This document shows positions 23,866 through 40,106 of a stretch of DNA of 64,000 nucleotides, in pieces. The notes under the pieces were generated by a model that was not told where the DNA came from, ran no database searches, and worked only from the letters and a program-made list of their open reading frames with translations. Where the stretch lies: NCBI GenBank assembly GCA_023362775.1, contig JALMGJ010000018.1:248001-312000 (forward strand). The letters run 5' to 3'. The position numbers were made by a program, and so were the translations under genes. This stretch comes from Charina bottae. Lineage: Eukaryota; Chordata; Lepidosauria; Squamata; Charinaidae. Position 1 is the stretch's first letter, and each line of letters starts with the position of its first letter.

Positions 23866-24673
23866 TATGCTGTCAAAAGCCTGTACTGAAACAGTATTGC
23901 CATATTTTCCAAATATGCAAATGAGCAAAGAAGAAATTGTGCTAAGAAGAGATTCCAGAACAGAATGTTCCCAATTGATGCTCAAGGAATCCTTAAACTC
24001 TTGATATTCCCTATCACAAAATTCAGAATGTCCAAATCACAATTATTCTGCATGGAGATTTATGGCTGTTGGTTTGTAGGGACAAGTTGGTACCTTCCCT
24101 ATTTCAAAAAATGACACACCCAGAAAGTACTATTGGCTCTGTGGCCTGCATGAAGCCAAAAGCACCAGTTAAGTCCATATAGATATATAGCATGAGTTGG
24201 TTGCAAAATCTTTTCATGAAAGCCCTTCCCAAAAATGATGCTAGTTGATTGCTCTTCTTAATGGGTCTCCCAAAGAGAAAGATTACCATGCAGATACACC
24301 TATGGGGAAACCAGTGCCTGCATAGAGCACCAGACAATAGGGTATTGGGGAGGCGGGGGGGCTGCCACCAAGGATATCTATATTTTAACTCTAGAATGAT
24401 CCAAAGAATATCTATGTAAATTTCGGGTTGCCCATGTGAGTAGTTTCTGTGCCCATCTTTTTAATAACAATTATTTTGTCAAAAAAGGAATTTTTTCCAG
24501 ATGCTTTATGTCTTGTGATCGCTCCTGTCATCTCTCACAAAGTAACTCTAGAAGACACATAGTAGCCTAATGCTACCATATCTGGGCTACAAAAGGCTCT
24601 TTGCTGCCATCTACAGGTCATCCAGATTTTGGCAGCTGCAATACGATCGTTTCATACAGATATCTACCACCTT

Positions 24674-25493
24674 GTTGTTGTTGTTTATTCGTTCAGTCGC
24701 TTCCGACTCTTCGTGACTTCATGGACGAGCCCACGCCGGAGCTTCCTGTCGGCCGTCACCATCCCCAGCTCCCCCACGGTCGAGTCCGTCACCTCCAGAA
24801 TATCATCCATCCATCTTGCCCTTGGTCGGCCCCTCTTCCTTTTGCCTTCCACTTTCCCTAGCATCAGCATCTTCTCCAGGGTATCCTGTCTTCTCGTTAT
24901 GTGGCCAAAGTACTTCAGTTTTGCCTTTAATATCATTCCCTCAAGTGAGAAGTCTGGTTTTATTTCCTGGAGTATGGACTGGTTTGATCTTCTTGCAGTC
25001 CAAGGCACTCTCAGAATTTTCCTCCAACACCACAGCTCAAAAGCATCTATCTTCCTTCGCTCAGCCTTCCTTATGGTCCAGCTCTCGCAGCCATAGGTTA
25101 CTACAGGGAATACCATTGCTTTGACTATGCGTATCTTTGTTGTCAGTGTGATGTCTCTGCTCTTAACTATTTTATCAAGATTTGCCATTGCTCTCCTCCC
25201 AAGAAGTAGACGTCTTCTGATTTCCTGGCTGCAGTCTAGAAATACAAAGTCTGTCACTGCCTCCACTTTTTCTCCCTCTATTTGCCAGTCATCAATCAAG
25301 CTGGTTGCCATAATCTTGTTTTTTTTTTTTGGTTTAACTGCAACCCAGCTTTTGCACTTTCTTCTTTCACCTTCATCATAAGGCTCCTCAGCTCCTTCTC
25401 GCTTTCAGCCATCAAAGTGGTATCATCTGCATATCTGAGATTGTTAATGTTTCTTCAAGCGATTTTAACTCCAGCATTGGATTCATCATGTCC
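24674..25493 (-). mobile_element. BovB LINE 3' fragment with target duplication
   Basis: The minus strand encodes the same BovB C-terminal end as the 11764 copy (YGCESWTIRKAERRKIDAF, RVPWTARRSNQ, KRKRGRPRARWMDDI) but lacks a short stretch after FVFLDCSQEI and has a frame break near 25311. A 12-bp duplication, ATCTACCACCTT, is at 24662-24673 and 25494-25505, which sets both edges and shows 5' truncation during insertion. Confidence 0.93.
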
Positions 25494-26100
25494 ATCTACC
25501 ACCTTAGTTAATGTAATTCCATCTTTACAACGCTGGTACTGAATGAAAATTCACATGCATATTTCTCTTGGCAATGCCAGGGCGAACAAGAATAAAGGAA
25601 GTAGTTTGCTTTCTGTTTTTTGTTTTGTTTTTTAAGCCAAGTGATGGATAGAAAGAACATTTAGCCACACAGTCTTTGCAAGTCTATTTAGGACCCCATC
25701 TCACTGAATTCAGTAGGATTTATTTCCAGTTTATTTTTCTAACTCTGGAGAGGTTTCTGTCATCTTGGATATTCTTGTTATGCCCCAAAGGAAGCAGGCA
25801 AGCATTGTCTGTGGCTCCCAGATGTGGAGGGGGGCTGTGGCTCACAGGACAGAGGGGTTTCCTTCCCTGAACAAAAAAAGGAGAGGCAGAAAAACTCAGT
25901 GTATTTGAAAAGACATTGGGCTTGACAGGGACCCTATGGATTTTCTACACACCCAGTCTGCTGAATATTTGCATGTTCAAATCGAATCAACCAAATGAAT
26001 ATTTGCTGTCTTCTTGCCATCTATTTATTTAACACCTTTTAGATTTATACACTTCTCTCGTGAATTTCTCTTTTGTTAAAAAAAATCACATGCATTTGAA

Positions 26101-26220
26101 TAAAAAGGTAAAGGTTCCCTCCGCACATTTGTGCAGTCGTGTCCGACTCTAGGGGCCGGTGCTCATCTCCGTTTGTTAGCCGAAGAGCCAGCGTTGTCCG
26201 AAGACGCTTCCACGGTCATT
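26101..26220 (-). mobile_element. tRNA-derived SINE, 3' half only
   Basis: It runs from the AAAGGTAAAGG tail through 'gtgcagtcgtgtccgactct' to 'cgcttccacggtcat', where similarity stops. The tRNA-like head is missing, consistent with 5' truncation. Confidence 0.85.
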
Positions 26221-26903
26221 TCACCAATCCTCCTAAACCTCTGGATCTCGGCACCTGTGTTTCATATAATGTTTGATATAATGTATTCATCTGGCAGTTT
26301 GGAGCCAGCTGGAGCCGCCTGGTTCAAAAATTATAATTCAGAAGACCCTAAAATTGCAAGTTTTATTTGTGAATTGAATACATTTAAGTTTGAACTGGCA
26401 AATGCTCATTTGCTGTAGTGCTGCACTGGATAGAAACAGTTTCTTATTTAAGAAAGAAAGATTAAACTCTGGCAGAGAAAATTCTGTAGCACATCAGCTT
26501 CGTTGGAGGAATCCAGAGAGCTTTTCTATCAACATTTCCTTGTTCCAAATAGCATTTTGCACCTTTTCCAACATAAACACCTACCATGGAGCTGCAGCTG
26601 ATATTCTGAAGGTTTCTATATTTTTAATACATTAGATCTGTTATTTTCTGGGACCGCAAGGAAAAGTTTTTCAGCCTTTTTAACACACACTAGATCTGGA
26701 GAAATGTATTTGGCGCTTTCAGTAAACTGCAATTTCTAACAAAATTTATGCTCACAAAAATCGAACGTCTACAATTATGACCATGTGATATTTAAACATG
26801 AGATTTAGAAAGTTCAACACACACCCCATCTCTTACATTTTACTTGGGCATCTGGGCTTTGTTTCCTTGGAAAATGAAAAAATAAAACACGATGCTTTAG
26901 CGA

Positions 26904-26972
26904 ATGGGAGGTTGGATTAGATTATCTCTGTAAATTCCCTTCCCTTTCTATGATTTTGTGATTCTATGATGC
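26904..26972 (+). mobile_element. CR1-like 3' terminal fragment
   Basis: 'gaggttggattagattatctc' followed by 'tctatgattttgtgattctatgatg' is the CR1 end with its repeated ATTCTATG-type octamer. Only about 70 bp remain. Confidence 0.6.
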
Positions 26973-27862
26973 ATAGAATTGGATTTTACCTTAATTGGTT
27001 TATTTTAAATTCTTTTTCTTATGTGATATTAAATGTTTTACATTATAAATCACTTTGGAAAGATGTATAAAGTAAGAATAAGACACAAATAGTTTCCAGT
27101 TGTAGTTCTGTTTAGATTTCTAGTAATACTCAAATTTTCTGTTTCTCTGTGATCATTTATTTCAGCACATTCGCCAAATGCCCAAGGGAGACAAGGGCAT
27201 GTCTTAGCACTTGGCAACAAAACTGCTTGGTTTCCTCTCAGTCTGAAAATCTGACAAATTGATGAGAAGTAGAAGCTTAAGTGGAGCAAATATAATTATG
27301 GATTAAACACTGTAGGCAATAAAGTATATTTTTAATAATCGCAAAGACGTAAGAGATGCTTTTAGAATGAAGAGATTACAAATGTAGTTTTAAAATATAA
27401 TCTGTTTGGGAGGCTGGAGTGCAACCCAGGACTGTGTGGCTTCCAATTAGGTGACATCAAATTACATGAACTTCTTCCCATAATCCTGCTTGAGCAAATC
27501 CAGGGTTTTGCCAAGGCCTCCTGGCAGATCTTTGCCTTAATGCCCTCTCTCCGGACATGGAGCCATACATACAGTCCAGACTGCATGAAACCAGGAATCA
27601 AAATAGCAGATGGTATGAGTTTTTATTTCTTTTCTTTTTAAAACTTGATTCATCCCTAATTTTGTTTTCCTTTTGGTTTTTGCTGACCCTTGCAGTATAA
27701 AGAGAAAAATAACTTGTGCACTAATAATGACAGACCTTCAGTAAGAAAATGGTGTGTTTTGTATGTATGTGACTTTTCTTTCCCTCTCTCTCAGCTACCA
27801 GATTTAAAATGCCGCAGGCACTAATGGTTTTGCAGAAGGGCTTCTATAGTCTAAAGGGTTAG

Positions 27863-28138
<276 letters not shown>

Positions 28139-28976
28139 TAGACTTGATCAATGCATAAAGCTGAAGGAAGTGGGTAGGGTGTTATCCTGTCCTTTGCTTT
28201 AAGGGAAAGCCAGAGGAAACACTCTCTCTCCTTTCATCAGGCACAGTGAGGCAAGGGAGTTACAAGACCAAGAAGCTGCTTTTGGTGAAATGAAGGCTTG
28301 TTACGTGAGGCCAAACTCAAACTTTTTGATCTCGAATTGTGTCTGCTTGACCTCTTTCAGACAAATGCTTACGGTCCCCATTCCTTGAATGAGGTGCCAT
28401 TGAGATTGGGTGGGGTCACATTTACACAAGAGTCAAAAAGAAAAAAAGTAGTGCCACACAATATGAATTCTAGGTAACATTTGCTTTGTTTCTCATACTC
28501 TGTTGCTTTGAGAGGCAGATGTAGAGATGGAAATTTCTGGAAAGTAGATGAGTCATAGTAGAACTGTAACCCTAAACATGAGATATCTCCTAGTAAGAGG
28601 TGTTGGACAGTAGACTAAACTGCCTTGAGGAATAGTAGTCTCTTCTTCAGTAGAGATATTTAAGTATAAGCTATTTTCCAGAGGTATGCTATTTTTTCTC
28701 ATGTGGCCAAGGACATGCTGGTCCTCCCCACGTGTACGTGCATCCTTTGAAGTATCCCACGTTTTCTTGATCTCTAGCATAAAGTCTAAGTGCTGATGCT
28801 TCACTTGTCTTGACCCAAGTGTAGCCACTGTTTTCTGCCAAAAGTGCAGAAAACAGAGGCTACAATTGGGTCACAACAGCTGCATGTGAGGTGGTGGCTG
28901 TGCCTTCATTGCATTCCTTCATAGAACTCTGATCCTCCAGGGCAGCAACTGAAGCATTATGGAAATTAGCTCAAGA

Positions 28977-29007
28977 AGGTAGGTAGGTAGGTAGGTAGGT
29001 AGGTAAT
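28977..29007. repeat. (AGGT)n microsatellite
   Basis: Seven tandem GTAG units in AR intron 5. Confidence 0.95.
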
Positions 29008-30080
29008 AAATACTTTGGAAGAACTGCTTCCAAGTTTTGTTAGTCAGCCACATTTTCTTTCAAGCAACTATGCAAGCCTGAAAAAAGATGTAACTTTAGT
29101 GAGAGGACTCATTAAGACAGCCATGCCCTTAATGTGACTCCTAAAGTAGCCATATATTTTTAGGGTTATACAGAAGCTTGGAAAAAACATGGTTGCTTTA
29201 ATGAGCAACAGAGAAGCTGTGATCATGAAAGTTCGAAAGCACTTCTTCTGACTCATTTTGAAGTGTCCATCGTTTAATAAAAAGGATGTTAGACACTGAC
29301 TGACTGTACGCTATGATAGCGAAAGAAGAGAAGAAGACATGCTTGCTGGTGCAACATGTCTATCCCTCCCACTTTAGTTAGATGTTAAGGGCCTAAATTA
29401 AAAATAGCACTTTTATTACACACAGGGTTTCTTTTGAAGAATGCTTCATAACATGGTGATAATTCTGTCAACTCCAGCCCTGTAGCTTCCCTGGTTCCTT
29501 TCAGGTTTCTTGACATCTACATGTTTAGAATATTCTCTTGTGTGAAATCTTCCAGCAGCTGCAAAGGCAGTAATGGCATGGGTCTTATCCTTTCAGGAAT
29601 CCATAGTTAGAATAAGAGATCTGCAAAGAAAGAGGAGGGAGATGTACTTCACATAGAGAAGAGTGCACACACTATGGCACCAGACCTGGATGAGTAATGA
29701 CCTTGTAATGCTATGAAGTTCATTTGACAGGCGATTAATCCTCATTCCACCGAGTGTTGACAGCTGTAGGAACTTTGCCAGAAGGTGCTCTGGTACACAA
29801 CACTCTCCATGGGTCTTAGCTATGCCTGCTGATTTCTCAGGATTATTTTTACACACATAAAAACCCACTTCCCCAAATTCCAGTACACAGAACTGATTAT
29901 CAATGGTAGAGAGATGCTGTGGACTCACCAAAGGGATTTTTGGTTTTCACCTGTGGAAGGGAATTGTGTTGCATATTTTATGTTTTTCTGTTGAACCTGC
30001 ATTTAATCTATTTACCAAATAATGTTCAAAGCCCCTAACAATAAATACAAACATTACAAAATATAATGGTATCCAATCAA

Positions 30081-30230
30081 AGAGAATATTTGTAGCTCAG
30101 GGTTGAACTGTGGAGTCCTTGGTGCTCTCTGAGCCTTGTTGTTTTCTTGCAGACGTTTCATTGCCAGACTAGGCAACATCCTCAGTGTGAAAAGGGAGTG
30201 GGACTTGCTCTCTGTTTATATACCCTATAT
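30081..30230 (-). mobile_element. Penelope-type terminal repeat, left arm, with hammerhead-like core
   Basis: Read on the minus strand it runs from a TATATAAACAGAG-like start through 'gagcaagtcccactccc', a hammerhead-like core and 'gcaagaaaacaacaaggctc' to 'gagcaccaaggactccacag' and 'gagctacaaatattctctt'. The complement of 30179-30185 is CTGAGGA, and that of 30152-30159 is GAAACGTC. They flank a stem (TTGCC pairing with GGCAA). I recognise the tail wording as a Penelope-like element repeat from memory. The right arm at 30651 is its mirror copy. Confidence 0.6.
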
Positions 30231-30650
30231 CAGGGCTTTCCAAACTGTGTGTCGTGAAACAATACTGTGTCGCCTGGGGGCCCCAAGTGTGTCGCGTGAG
30301 AACCCGGAAGCGCTGATGAAAATGCCCCCGGTTCTGGCAAGGAGGCGAAAATCGCATGCGCGCACTGCTGGGCCGCCCAGGGTGGAAATTCTCCATGCCG
30401 ATGATCAGCTGTGCTCCGGGAAGCCCGGCAGCGTGCACGCGCAGCAAGGCTTTTTGCCTCCCTGCCGGAGCCGAGGACATTTTTGGGGTCCCCGGAGCCT
30501 GCCCTTTCAAAGGGGCAGCCACTGCAGCAACCCAGAAGTACCGCCGCCGGCACTTCCGGGTTTTTGCGCACCGCACCAGCGGCAGCGCTTCCGGGGTTTT
30601 GTGGGCCGGCCATTGGTGTGTCACCAACGGCAAAAGTTTGGAAAGCCCTA
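30231..30650. mobile_element. non-autonomous hAT, family B, copy 2 (420 bp)
   Basis: It begins CAGGGCTTTCCAAACTG and ends with the inverted AGTTTGGAAAGCCCTA. The perfect 8-bp duplication CCCTATAT is at 30223-30230 and 30651-30658. It inserted precisely at the centre of the Penelope-type inverted repeat. Its GC-rich interior shares several blocks with hAT family A at 768-1441 although the termini differ. Confidence 0.92.
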
Positions 30651-30775
30651 CCCTATATAAACAGAGAGCAAGTCCCACTCCCTTTTTGCACTGAAGTTGT
30701 TGCCTAGCCTGGCAATGAAATGTCTGCAAGAAAACAACAAGGCTCAGAGAGCACCAAGGACTCCACATAACTGTA
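30651..30775 (+). mobile_element. Penelope-type terminal repeat, right arm
   Basis: This is the mirror of 30081-30230, reading TATATAAACAGAGAGCAAG, then CTGAAGT at 30691-30697 and GAAATGTC at 30717-30724, ending at 'ggactccaca'. It lacks the last 40 bases present in the left arm. Here the hammerhead-like boxes carry substitutions (CTGAAGT, GAAATGTC). Confidence 0.6.
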
Positions 30776-31741
30776 TCCTAACGTAATGTTGCTTATGACA
30801 AGGGGTGGAGGTTAGTAGCTTTCCATGGCTTTCCAACAGCTTTCTGTTGGCAGAAATAGCATTAATTCTGCAAAATCAGTTGGATTCTAGCTATTTTTTC
30901 CCATTTGCCAATATTAAGTGCAGATTGCAGAATTCTGTGTTCTATCTTTTTCGGGGGATGTTTTTCATTTTCTGTGTTGTTCATAAATATGGATATAGTT
31001 TTCTTGCCAAAATTCTGGTTCTTTCTTGAACATTTTAAAAAAAGTGACAATAGCTCTATCTTGGGAAATAGTGCCCTGCTTGCCTCTCTTCTCCTGACAT
31101 CAGGCAATCTTGGATCTGTTGGCTCCTTCCTTGGTCAGTGGTTCCTTCCTAGAACTTCCTGCACTTACCTGCTTGAAGAAGATATGTAGCCTTCATATCA
31201 GGAACTTTATCTGGCAGAAGCAGCGTATGACAATTTCCCCAAGCCTGCTCCATGACTTTTGCCCATCAAGTGACTTGGTGTCTCTTGAGATGAGTTCAGA
31301 CCTGTTTCAGATCTGAGAGGAAGCATAGATGAAACTTGTTTGGAATCTCAGATGTCCAAGCATGCATGCAAATAGAAAGATGGAAGATTGAGCATTCTTC
31401 AGGCTTCCTGGGGTATCTGTAGTGACAGATTCCACATCTCCTCATCTGAGTCACTGAGGGGGCTGAACTGGGGTCAGAGCTTAGCAATTATCTTTGTGGA
31501 GGGGGGGGTCAACCTCTTGCATCATCATGTGACCAATGCACCCTTCTGATGACTTGTATTGAGCAGTCTCATGGCCTCTTTTGTTGCAAATTATGGGGAT
31601 TGTGTTTCTCAGGCAATCAGGGACACTAAGTTGCCATCAAGACTGAAACTGAAACTAACATTTAGGAATTTCTCAGATAGCAATCAGTAATAAAGTATGT
31701 GGAACCTTTCTTGCAAGAAAGGCAAAGTTGTATGATTGTAA

Positions 31742-34613
<2,872 letters not shown>

Positions 34614-37600
34614 CGGAAGCAGCAGCAGGCCTCCTTTCCCGGCTCTCCGGACTCCTGCACCGCAGTGCCTTGGAACGCTGTGTCTTCGGAGAGGCGCAGC
34701 AACCCCAAAGAACTCTTCGCTGGGCCCCCTTTCAGGTTTTTGCTCCCTGCCTTTCAAACCGGGAGGTCTGTCTGGACGTTTGCCAGCTTCCGTGGCTCGT
34801 TGTGCGTGTGAACCTCAGTCCTCCCTCTTTCGGCCTTGTGGTATAGTGCCTGGTGGCCCTGGTTTACGTGCTTGTGCATTCCCCGTGGCTTTGGTGGCCC
34901 TGGGCAACCGGGAGAAGCATCAGTTCTAAAACGTACACCGCTGCTTTCCTGGTGGTTGTCCCTGCTGCTGTTCCTTTTACTCTTCCCCCTCTTTCTGAGC
35001 AATGGCAAGCAGGTTATTAAATGTTGGGATAAGGGAAGAATTTCATATAGGGGGCTGGGTGTGTGTGTGTGCCTGTGTGTAGGTATAGATCTATAGATCT
35101 ATAGATCTATATCTTGGTGGTTGTTTTTTAGCAGTTCTTGCATCATCTTTTTCAGCTGGGCTACTCCTCTGAAAATATGTAAGTGAGAGACGTAAACCCG
35201 CTGCCCCAAAGCAGACAGACAGAATGTAGTTCATACAAATGATTGTAAGACAAGAGAGGAAAACAAGGGAAAGTGTGCTGACACAGCTCTGTGGCATCTG
35301 ATAGACTTTGGTTTTGGACAGGGCTTTATTTGCACTTGCAGTCAGGCTCAAGACGCCCCACCGTTGCTCCAACTATGCACCGACAGCCATCGTGTTCCAC
35401 CACTCAGACGTTCAGCTTCATGAAGCCCCCCGGTCTCTCTTGAACAGACAAGGGCATCTGGGCATTGCCCTGCTGCAGTGGCTGCTGTAGAAGGCCAGTC
35501 TCTCTACACCCTCTGAAGATGCTTGCAGCAGCAGCAGCAGTTCCCTAACACAAAGTGCCCAACTCATGCAATGGCTCTTGTGCCCATGAGAATGGCATGG
35601 AGGATTCAGAAGGGCTGGAAGTTCTGCAACTTTCCCAGTGCCCAGAAATGATGGGGGCTGTTTTGCAGCTGCTACTACTTCATCTTTCTTCTTCTGTGGA
35701 CCATGAGCCAGAAGTAACACTTGCCCAGTGAATGTGAACACATTCCAGCTGTGAGCCTTTTCATCTTTTCATGAACTGTCTCTCTTGAGGATACAAGCTT
35801 TAGTTCTCAGTAGTATTCATTCCTGCCCCTACTCTAACCCCACTCCCAGTCTATGTTAGCCTCATCTTAGCTCTGCCTCTCATTGCATGTCATTCATTTA
35901 ACTTTCTAGAGACTTTCTTGGATTATTTGCCTTGTCACTGTATGGCAGGGGACAGTCTTGGAAATCGGGCAGATCAGCAAGCCTTCATGGGAATATCCAT
36001 CACATGTTGTCCTAGCCCATCCCAGGATAAATTTTTTTAAATTAACATTGGTTCCTTGTGCATTAAATTGCAATGCAAGAAAGCATAGATGGAGCCCTTT
36101 TTCCTTTCTGCAATTTCTGTTAAACAGTAGGAGAGACTGCATTTTCCAAGAAGATAACGGAACCATCATCCCAAAATTAAAGCTCTTTTTTATGGAAAAA
36201 GTAGTCCCTTTTTCTAATCCAGCTGTACTATGATACCACTTACCATGAAATCCCATGAGGTGGTATGTAAAGATTCAAAGAAGCCATCTTGGTGGATTAG
36301 GTTTTTTCCAGAAAGAAATACATATGGGCATTTTTGCTGAAGGGAATTTTCAAATAATGCCCTTGGATACTACAAGTGAATGTGTGAAAAGTCCATCAGT
36401 TGTAATGAGAATGTTATCTTGATTTATTCTCCTGTTAGGTACCTCTTTTTAGCACAAAGTGACATCTGCTGAAAATAACAAAGATGAAATTAGGATCAAG
36501 CATTTGGAAAGCTGTATGGGCATTGTGATGCCATGCTCCGTTCGTCATCTGCTATGATTTCAAGATGTCGTGCTCTGAGTTTAAAGCTTGCCCACCTTGG
36601 GTCATTTTGATCTGACGCTTATGTTCATTAATAACTGGCCATTTTTGTGTCTTTGATGGATCCTGCACACCCCAGGCTTCAGCTAAAGCAAAAACCAAGG
36701 TTACACTTCTAGCGATGCAGAGTTAAAATGACCAATGTTTGGTTTCATCTCCGGAGAAACAAGAACAATGAAACAGCAATACATTGAATTAGCTGATGCT
36801 TTTGAGTGATGCTGTCCATTGCATTGCTAAAATAAATCCAATACTTTGGCTGCATTTTAATTTTTGGACTGTTCAGGAACAGTAATTGGAAGGAACTGTT
36901 GACTCAGAAATATGTTCCTGTTTCCTGCATGTGGGAACCTCTCATTCCTTACAGCAATGTTGACAATGCTATGAATGTTTGGGCTTGCCTGAATCTTGTT
37001 CATGCTACCTCAAGAGAATTTTTAAAGTCACAATGAAGCTCTTTTTAAAACGAGAATCTACGTTTTGGATGCTTGGTTTGAAAACATCCTCCTCCCACAT
37101 ACAGCAAAGCTGATGAATTGCCCCCTTAATTATCCCTCCCTTTAGACTCAGTATAGGTTCATTATTCATTTTAGAAATACTGTATCAGGAGCCCCTATGA
37201 ATGAAAGAGTGAGGATAACACCATCAAAAGTTGTGCAGAAATCCTGAAAGCAGTTCTGCAGTCGAATCACCCAAACTGTTCAGAAACATCCACCTGTGAT
37301 CAGTTAGAGGTACAGTCTGTTGACTCAAGTCTCCTCCACTGCGTTGTACTTGTGAGGTGCCTTCCACAGAGCTGGCTTTGGGGAATTGTGTCTGTGGCGT
37401 TCCAGTATAAATGCATGTGTTTCTATAGCTTGGCTTCTCCCCCCATTCAATCTTCTGAAAATCTTCTTGGCATTCAAGGGCAACGTACATCCTTCATGCC
37501 AAGCTGCAAAATAGCAGAGCATTCCTCCTCTCACATCTTCAAGATCCACCTGCAACCAAAGTGCCACCTGGCATGCCTCTGTGATCTAGCATGGCCGCTT

Positions 37601-39640
37601 CAAGTTTTTGATATCACAGTGAACTTGCTAGTCCTTCAGGTTCCCCAGGATTACTCATTTATTGTTGCTGTAACCTGTCGCCCAGCAGCTTCTTTATGAT
37701 TTCTCATCCACCTCTTCAACGTCAAGCAAAGCCGCCTGGGGACCTCTTGCTTGGCCATGAGCCTGAGCAGCCAACTTCCTATGTGCATCAGAGCCCAGGA
37801 GAAGCTTTGTCTTCTGACTGTTTCTGGAAGATCCGTTCAAAACCTTTTTAATGAATGCCATGTAAATATTGGAGAGCGGATTAGTGGGGGCTGGGAGTTA
37901 AATATCAACTTTCTTCAGTTTATTTACGATGGACTACTGCTGCAGCAGTAAAAGGGAAAGGGGGAAAAGAAGCTTGTGAATTACGAAAAGCATTTGCAAA
38001 ATCGTAGCCATCAGTCCATATTTTAGTATGCATTTTATGCATTACAATTATTATGCATTTTTTAAAGTGTACTTATGCTTGAGTACGTTCTATTCTGCCA
38101 TATGAAAATTGCCTTTTATGACACGAGAGGTCATTTGCCAGACCCAAATCACTCTAAAAACTGCGCAGGATTGTAAATGGCCTGACAAAAGTGGGGGCGG
38201 AAGAAGAATGCAGGGTCCGCAGCCCTTTCCGTCTCTGGTGCCCAGTCAGCGGCTGCTGCATCCTGCTCCCCCACGCCTGATGGTGTCCACTGGGGCATAT
38301 TTGGTCTTGTTCATTTGGCAGTTGGGAAAAAAGAGGGAGGCCATTAATTGAAAGAAATGCCCACTCCCATTTTATAACAAAGGGTCTTGCGTGTTTGGCT
38401 CTAGACAACATCACAATTCTGATGACAATATCTTGGCATCACAGATTTGGGATTTATTGTATTTTATTTTTGATGTGGGATGTATGTGCTTAAGAATCCT
38501 AGACTTTCTGTACTTAAAGATGCCTTATATGTATGTTTTCCTGTTTTCTTTTGGAAAAACATTTTCCAATTCTCTCCCTTAGTTATTACTGGAATTCTGA
38601 GAGTTATCTTTTGTCTGAAGTACCTTGTAAAAGCTTAAGCTATTTCTGTGTTCACTTGCTGCAATTCTGACCGAAAGAATGTGTTGGTAGTGTTATTACC
38701 AAAGAATGTTATTTAAAATGGAAAAAAGAGATTTCTGATCAGTTTGACAAGTCACCCACCCTCTTGCTCTGGGGGCAAATGGACCCTTCTCTGCATCCTG
38801 GTAAGCATTTTCTGCCATGCTGTTGGGATGGAGGGCCTGTGGGATTTTCTGAGAAAGACATTTGAAAAGCATTGAAATCTGATTGTACAAATGCATCTAC
38901 TGACATGCTGATCTGAGCAGCCAGTTATGATGTATCCAGAGGACAGAAGGTCTCTCTTGTGGGTGGGTAGCACATTGGTTACATTATTTGCACTGGGGGG
39001 AGCAATGTCCTAATTCTGCTCCCATTTGATAGCACTAAAGGTTCTCTGTGCACACAACTCAGAGGGCAGAGGAAAAATGTTTTACTGGAGAGCACAGCCT
39101 CAATCTGAGACGTGTACAAGGGTTGGAAGGCTAAAGGTGGTGTGCTACTTCAATAGCAACCTACGGAACATCTGTTCCCCTTCGCTCTGCAGCCTGCACC
39201 TCCACCTGTGAGGATACTGCGCCTTGAAAGTAAAACACAGGTGTCTTGAACAGGTGGAGGGAGAAGGGCCGTTGGCTTTGTCTCTCTTGCTGGAAAGGCG
39301 CCAGCAGTCCGGGCCGTAGAGTTCACCAGAGGGGATGCAAAGGAGGACATTCAAGGGTCAGGAAAGAGACAAGTGCAACCTTTCTGTATTATATGGCTTT
39401 CATTTTTAGCAGAGGTATTCTGTTTCTCCCTCACCCCTTGCATTTAATGTGTAGGAAGGGGAGGGGGCTCCAGGGACTGGACTGCTGTCCTTGTTTGGAG
39501 AGCCCGGGGGAGGGGGGATATTCTTTTCCTTCAAGCCAGAAATAATTCTGTAAAGATTGTGGCACTTTTTAAAAAATGTTTGTTAATCTGCTTGTGTATT
39601 TTTTTAAATTAAAACTTTGCATACATAGAATGTTATTGTT
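34614..39640 (+). other. AR: probable long AR 3' UTR
   Basis: AR transcripts in mammals have 3' UTRs of several kilobases. Here about 5 kb after the stop carries no recognised LINE, SINE or hAT insertion, unlike both flanks. A clean AATAAA is at 36831-36836. An AT-rich stretch with ATTAAA-like sequence near 39600-39620 could mark the distal end. The open frames in this region have no family similarity. The downstream limit is a guess. A small 8-bp tandem (ATAGATCT) lies at 35083-35113. Confidence 0.5.
36831..36836 (+). terminator. candidate polyadenylation signal AATAAA
   Basis: A canonical hexamer 2.2 kb after the AR stop codon. Whether it is used cannot be told from sequence; a more distal site is also possible. 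Confidence 0.35.
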
Positions 39641-39950
39641 AGATGAGATCATCCGAACGGCTGTCCACTAGAGTTGGGTGCGTGTGGAAGGGAGGGAGTT
39701 CTCTGAGAAAGAAGGCAGTGGACTTGTACAGGCTTCTATGATCTTAATTGCAGCCAAATAAGCTTGTGATGCTATAAAATATCAATACCAGCCAAGCAGC
39801 TGAAATATTGCCCTCAGCTCTCCAGATGTGTTAGGATTCCAGGGCCCAGAACTGCCCATCAGTTGGGCAAAGGACTACCCTGAGATGCATCAAGAAGCAC
39901 CAGGTTGAGGAATGCTTTAGTTGGGATTTTAAGAATTCATTGCAGAAAGA

Positions 39951-40048
39951 GTGATGAGATAGGATAGATATAGATGATGATGATAGATTGATAGATGATA
40001 GATAGATTGATAGATGATAGATGATAGATGATAGATAGATAGATAGAT

Positions 40049-40106
<58 letters not shown>

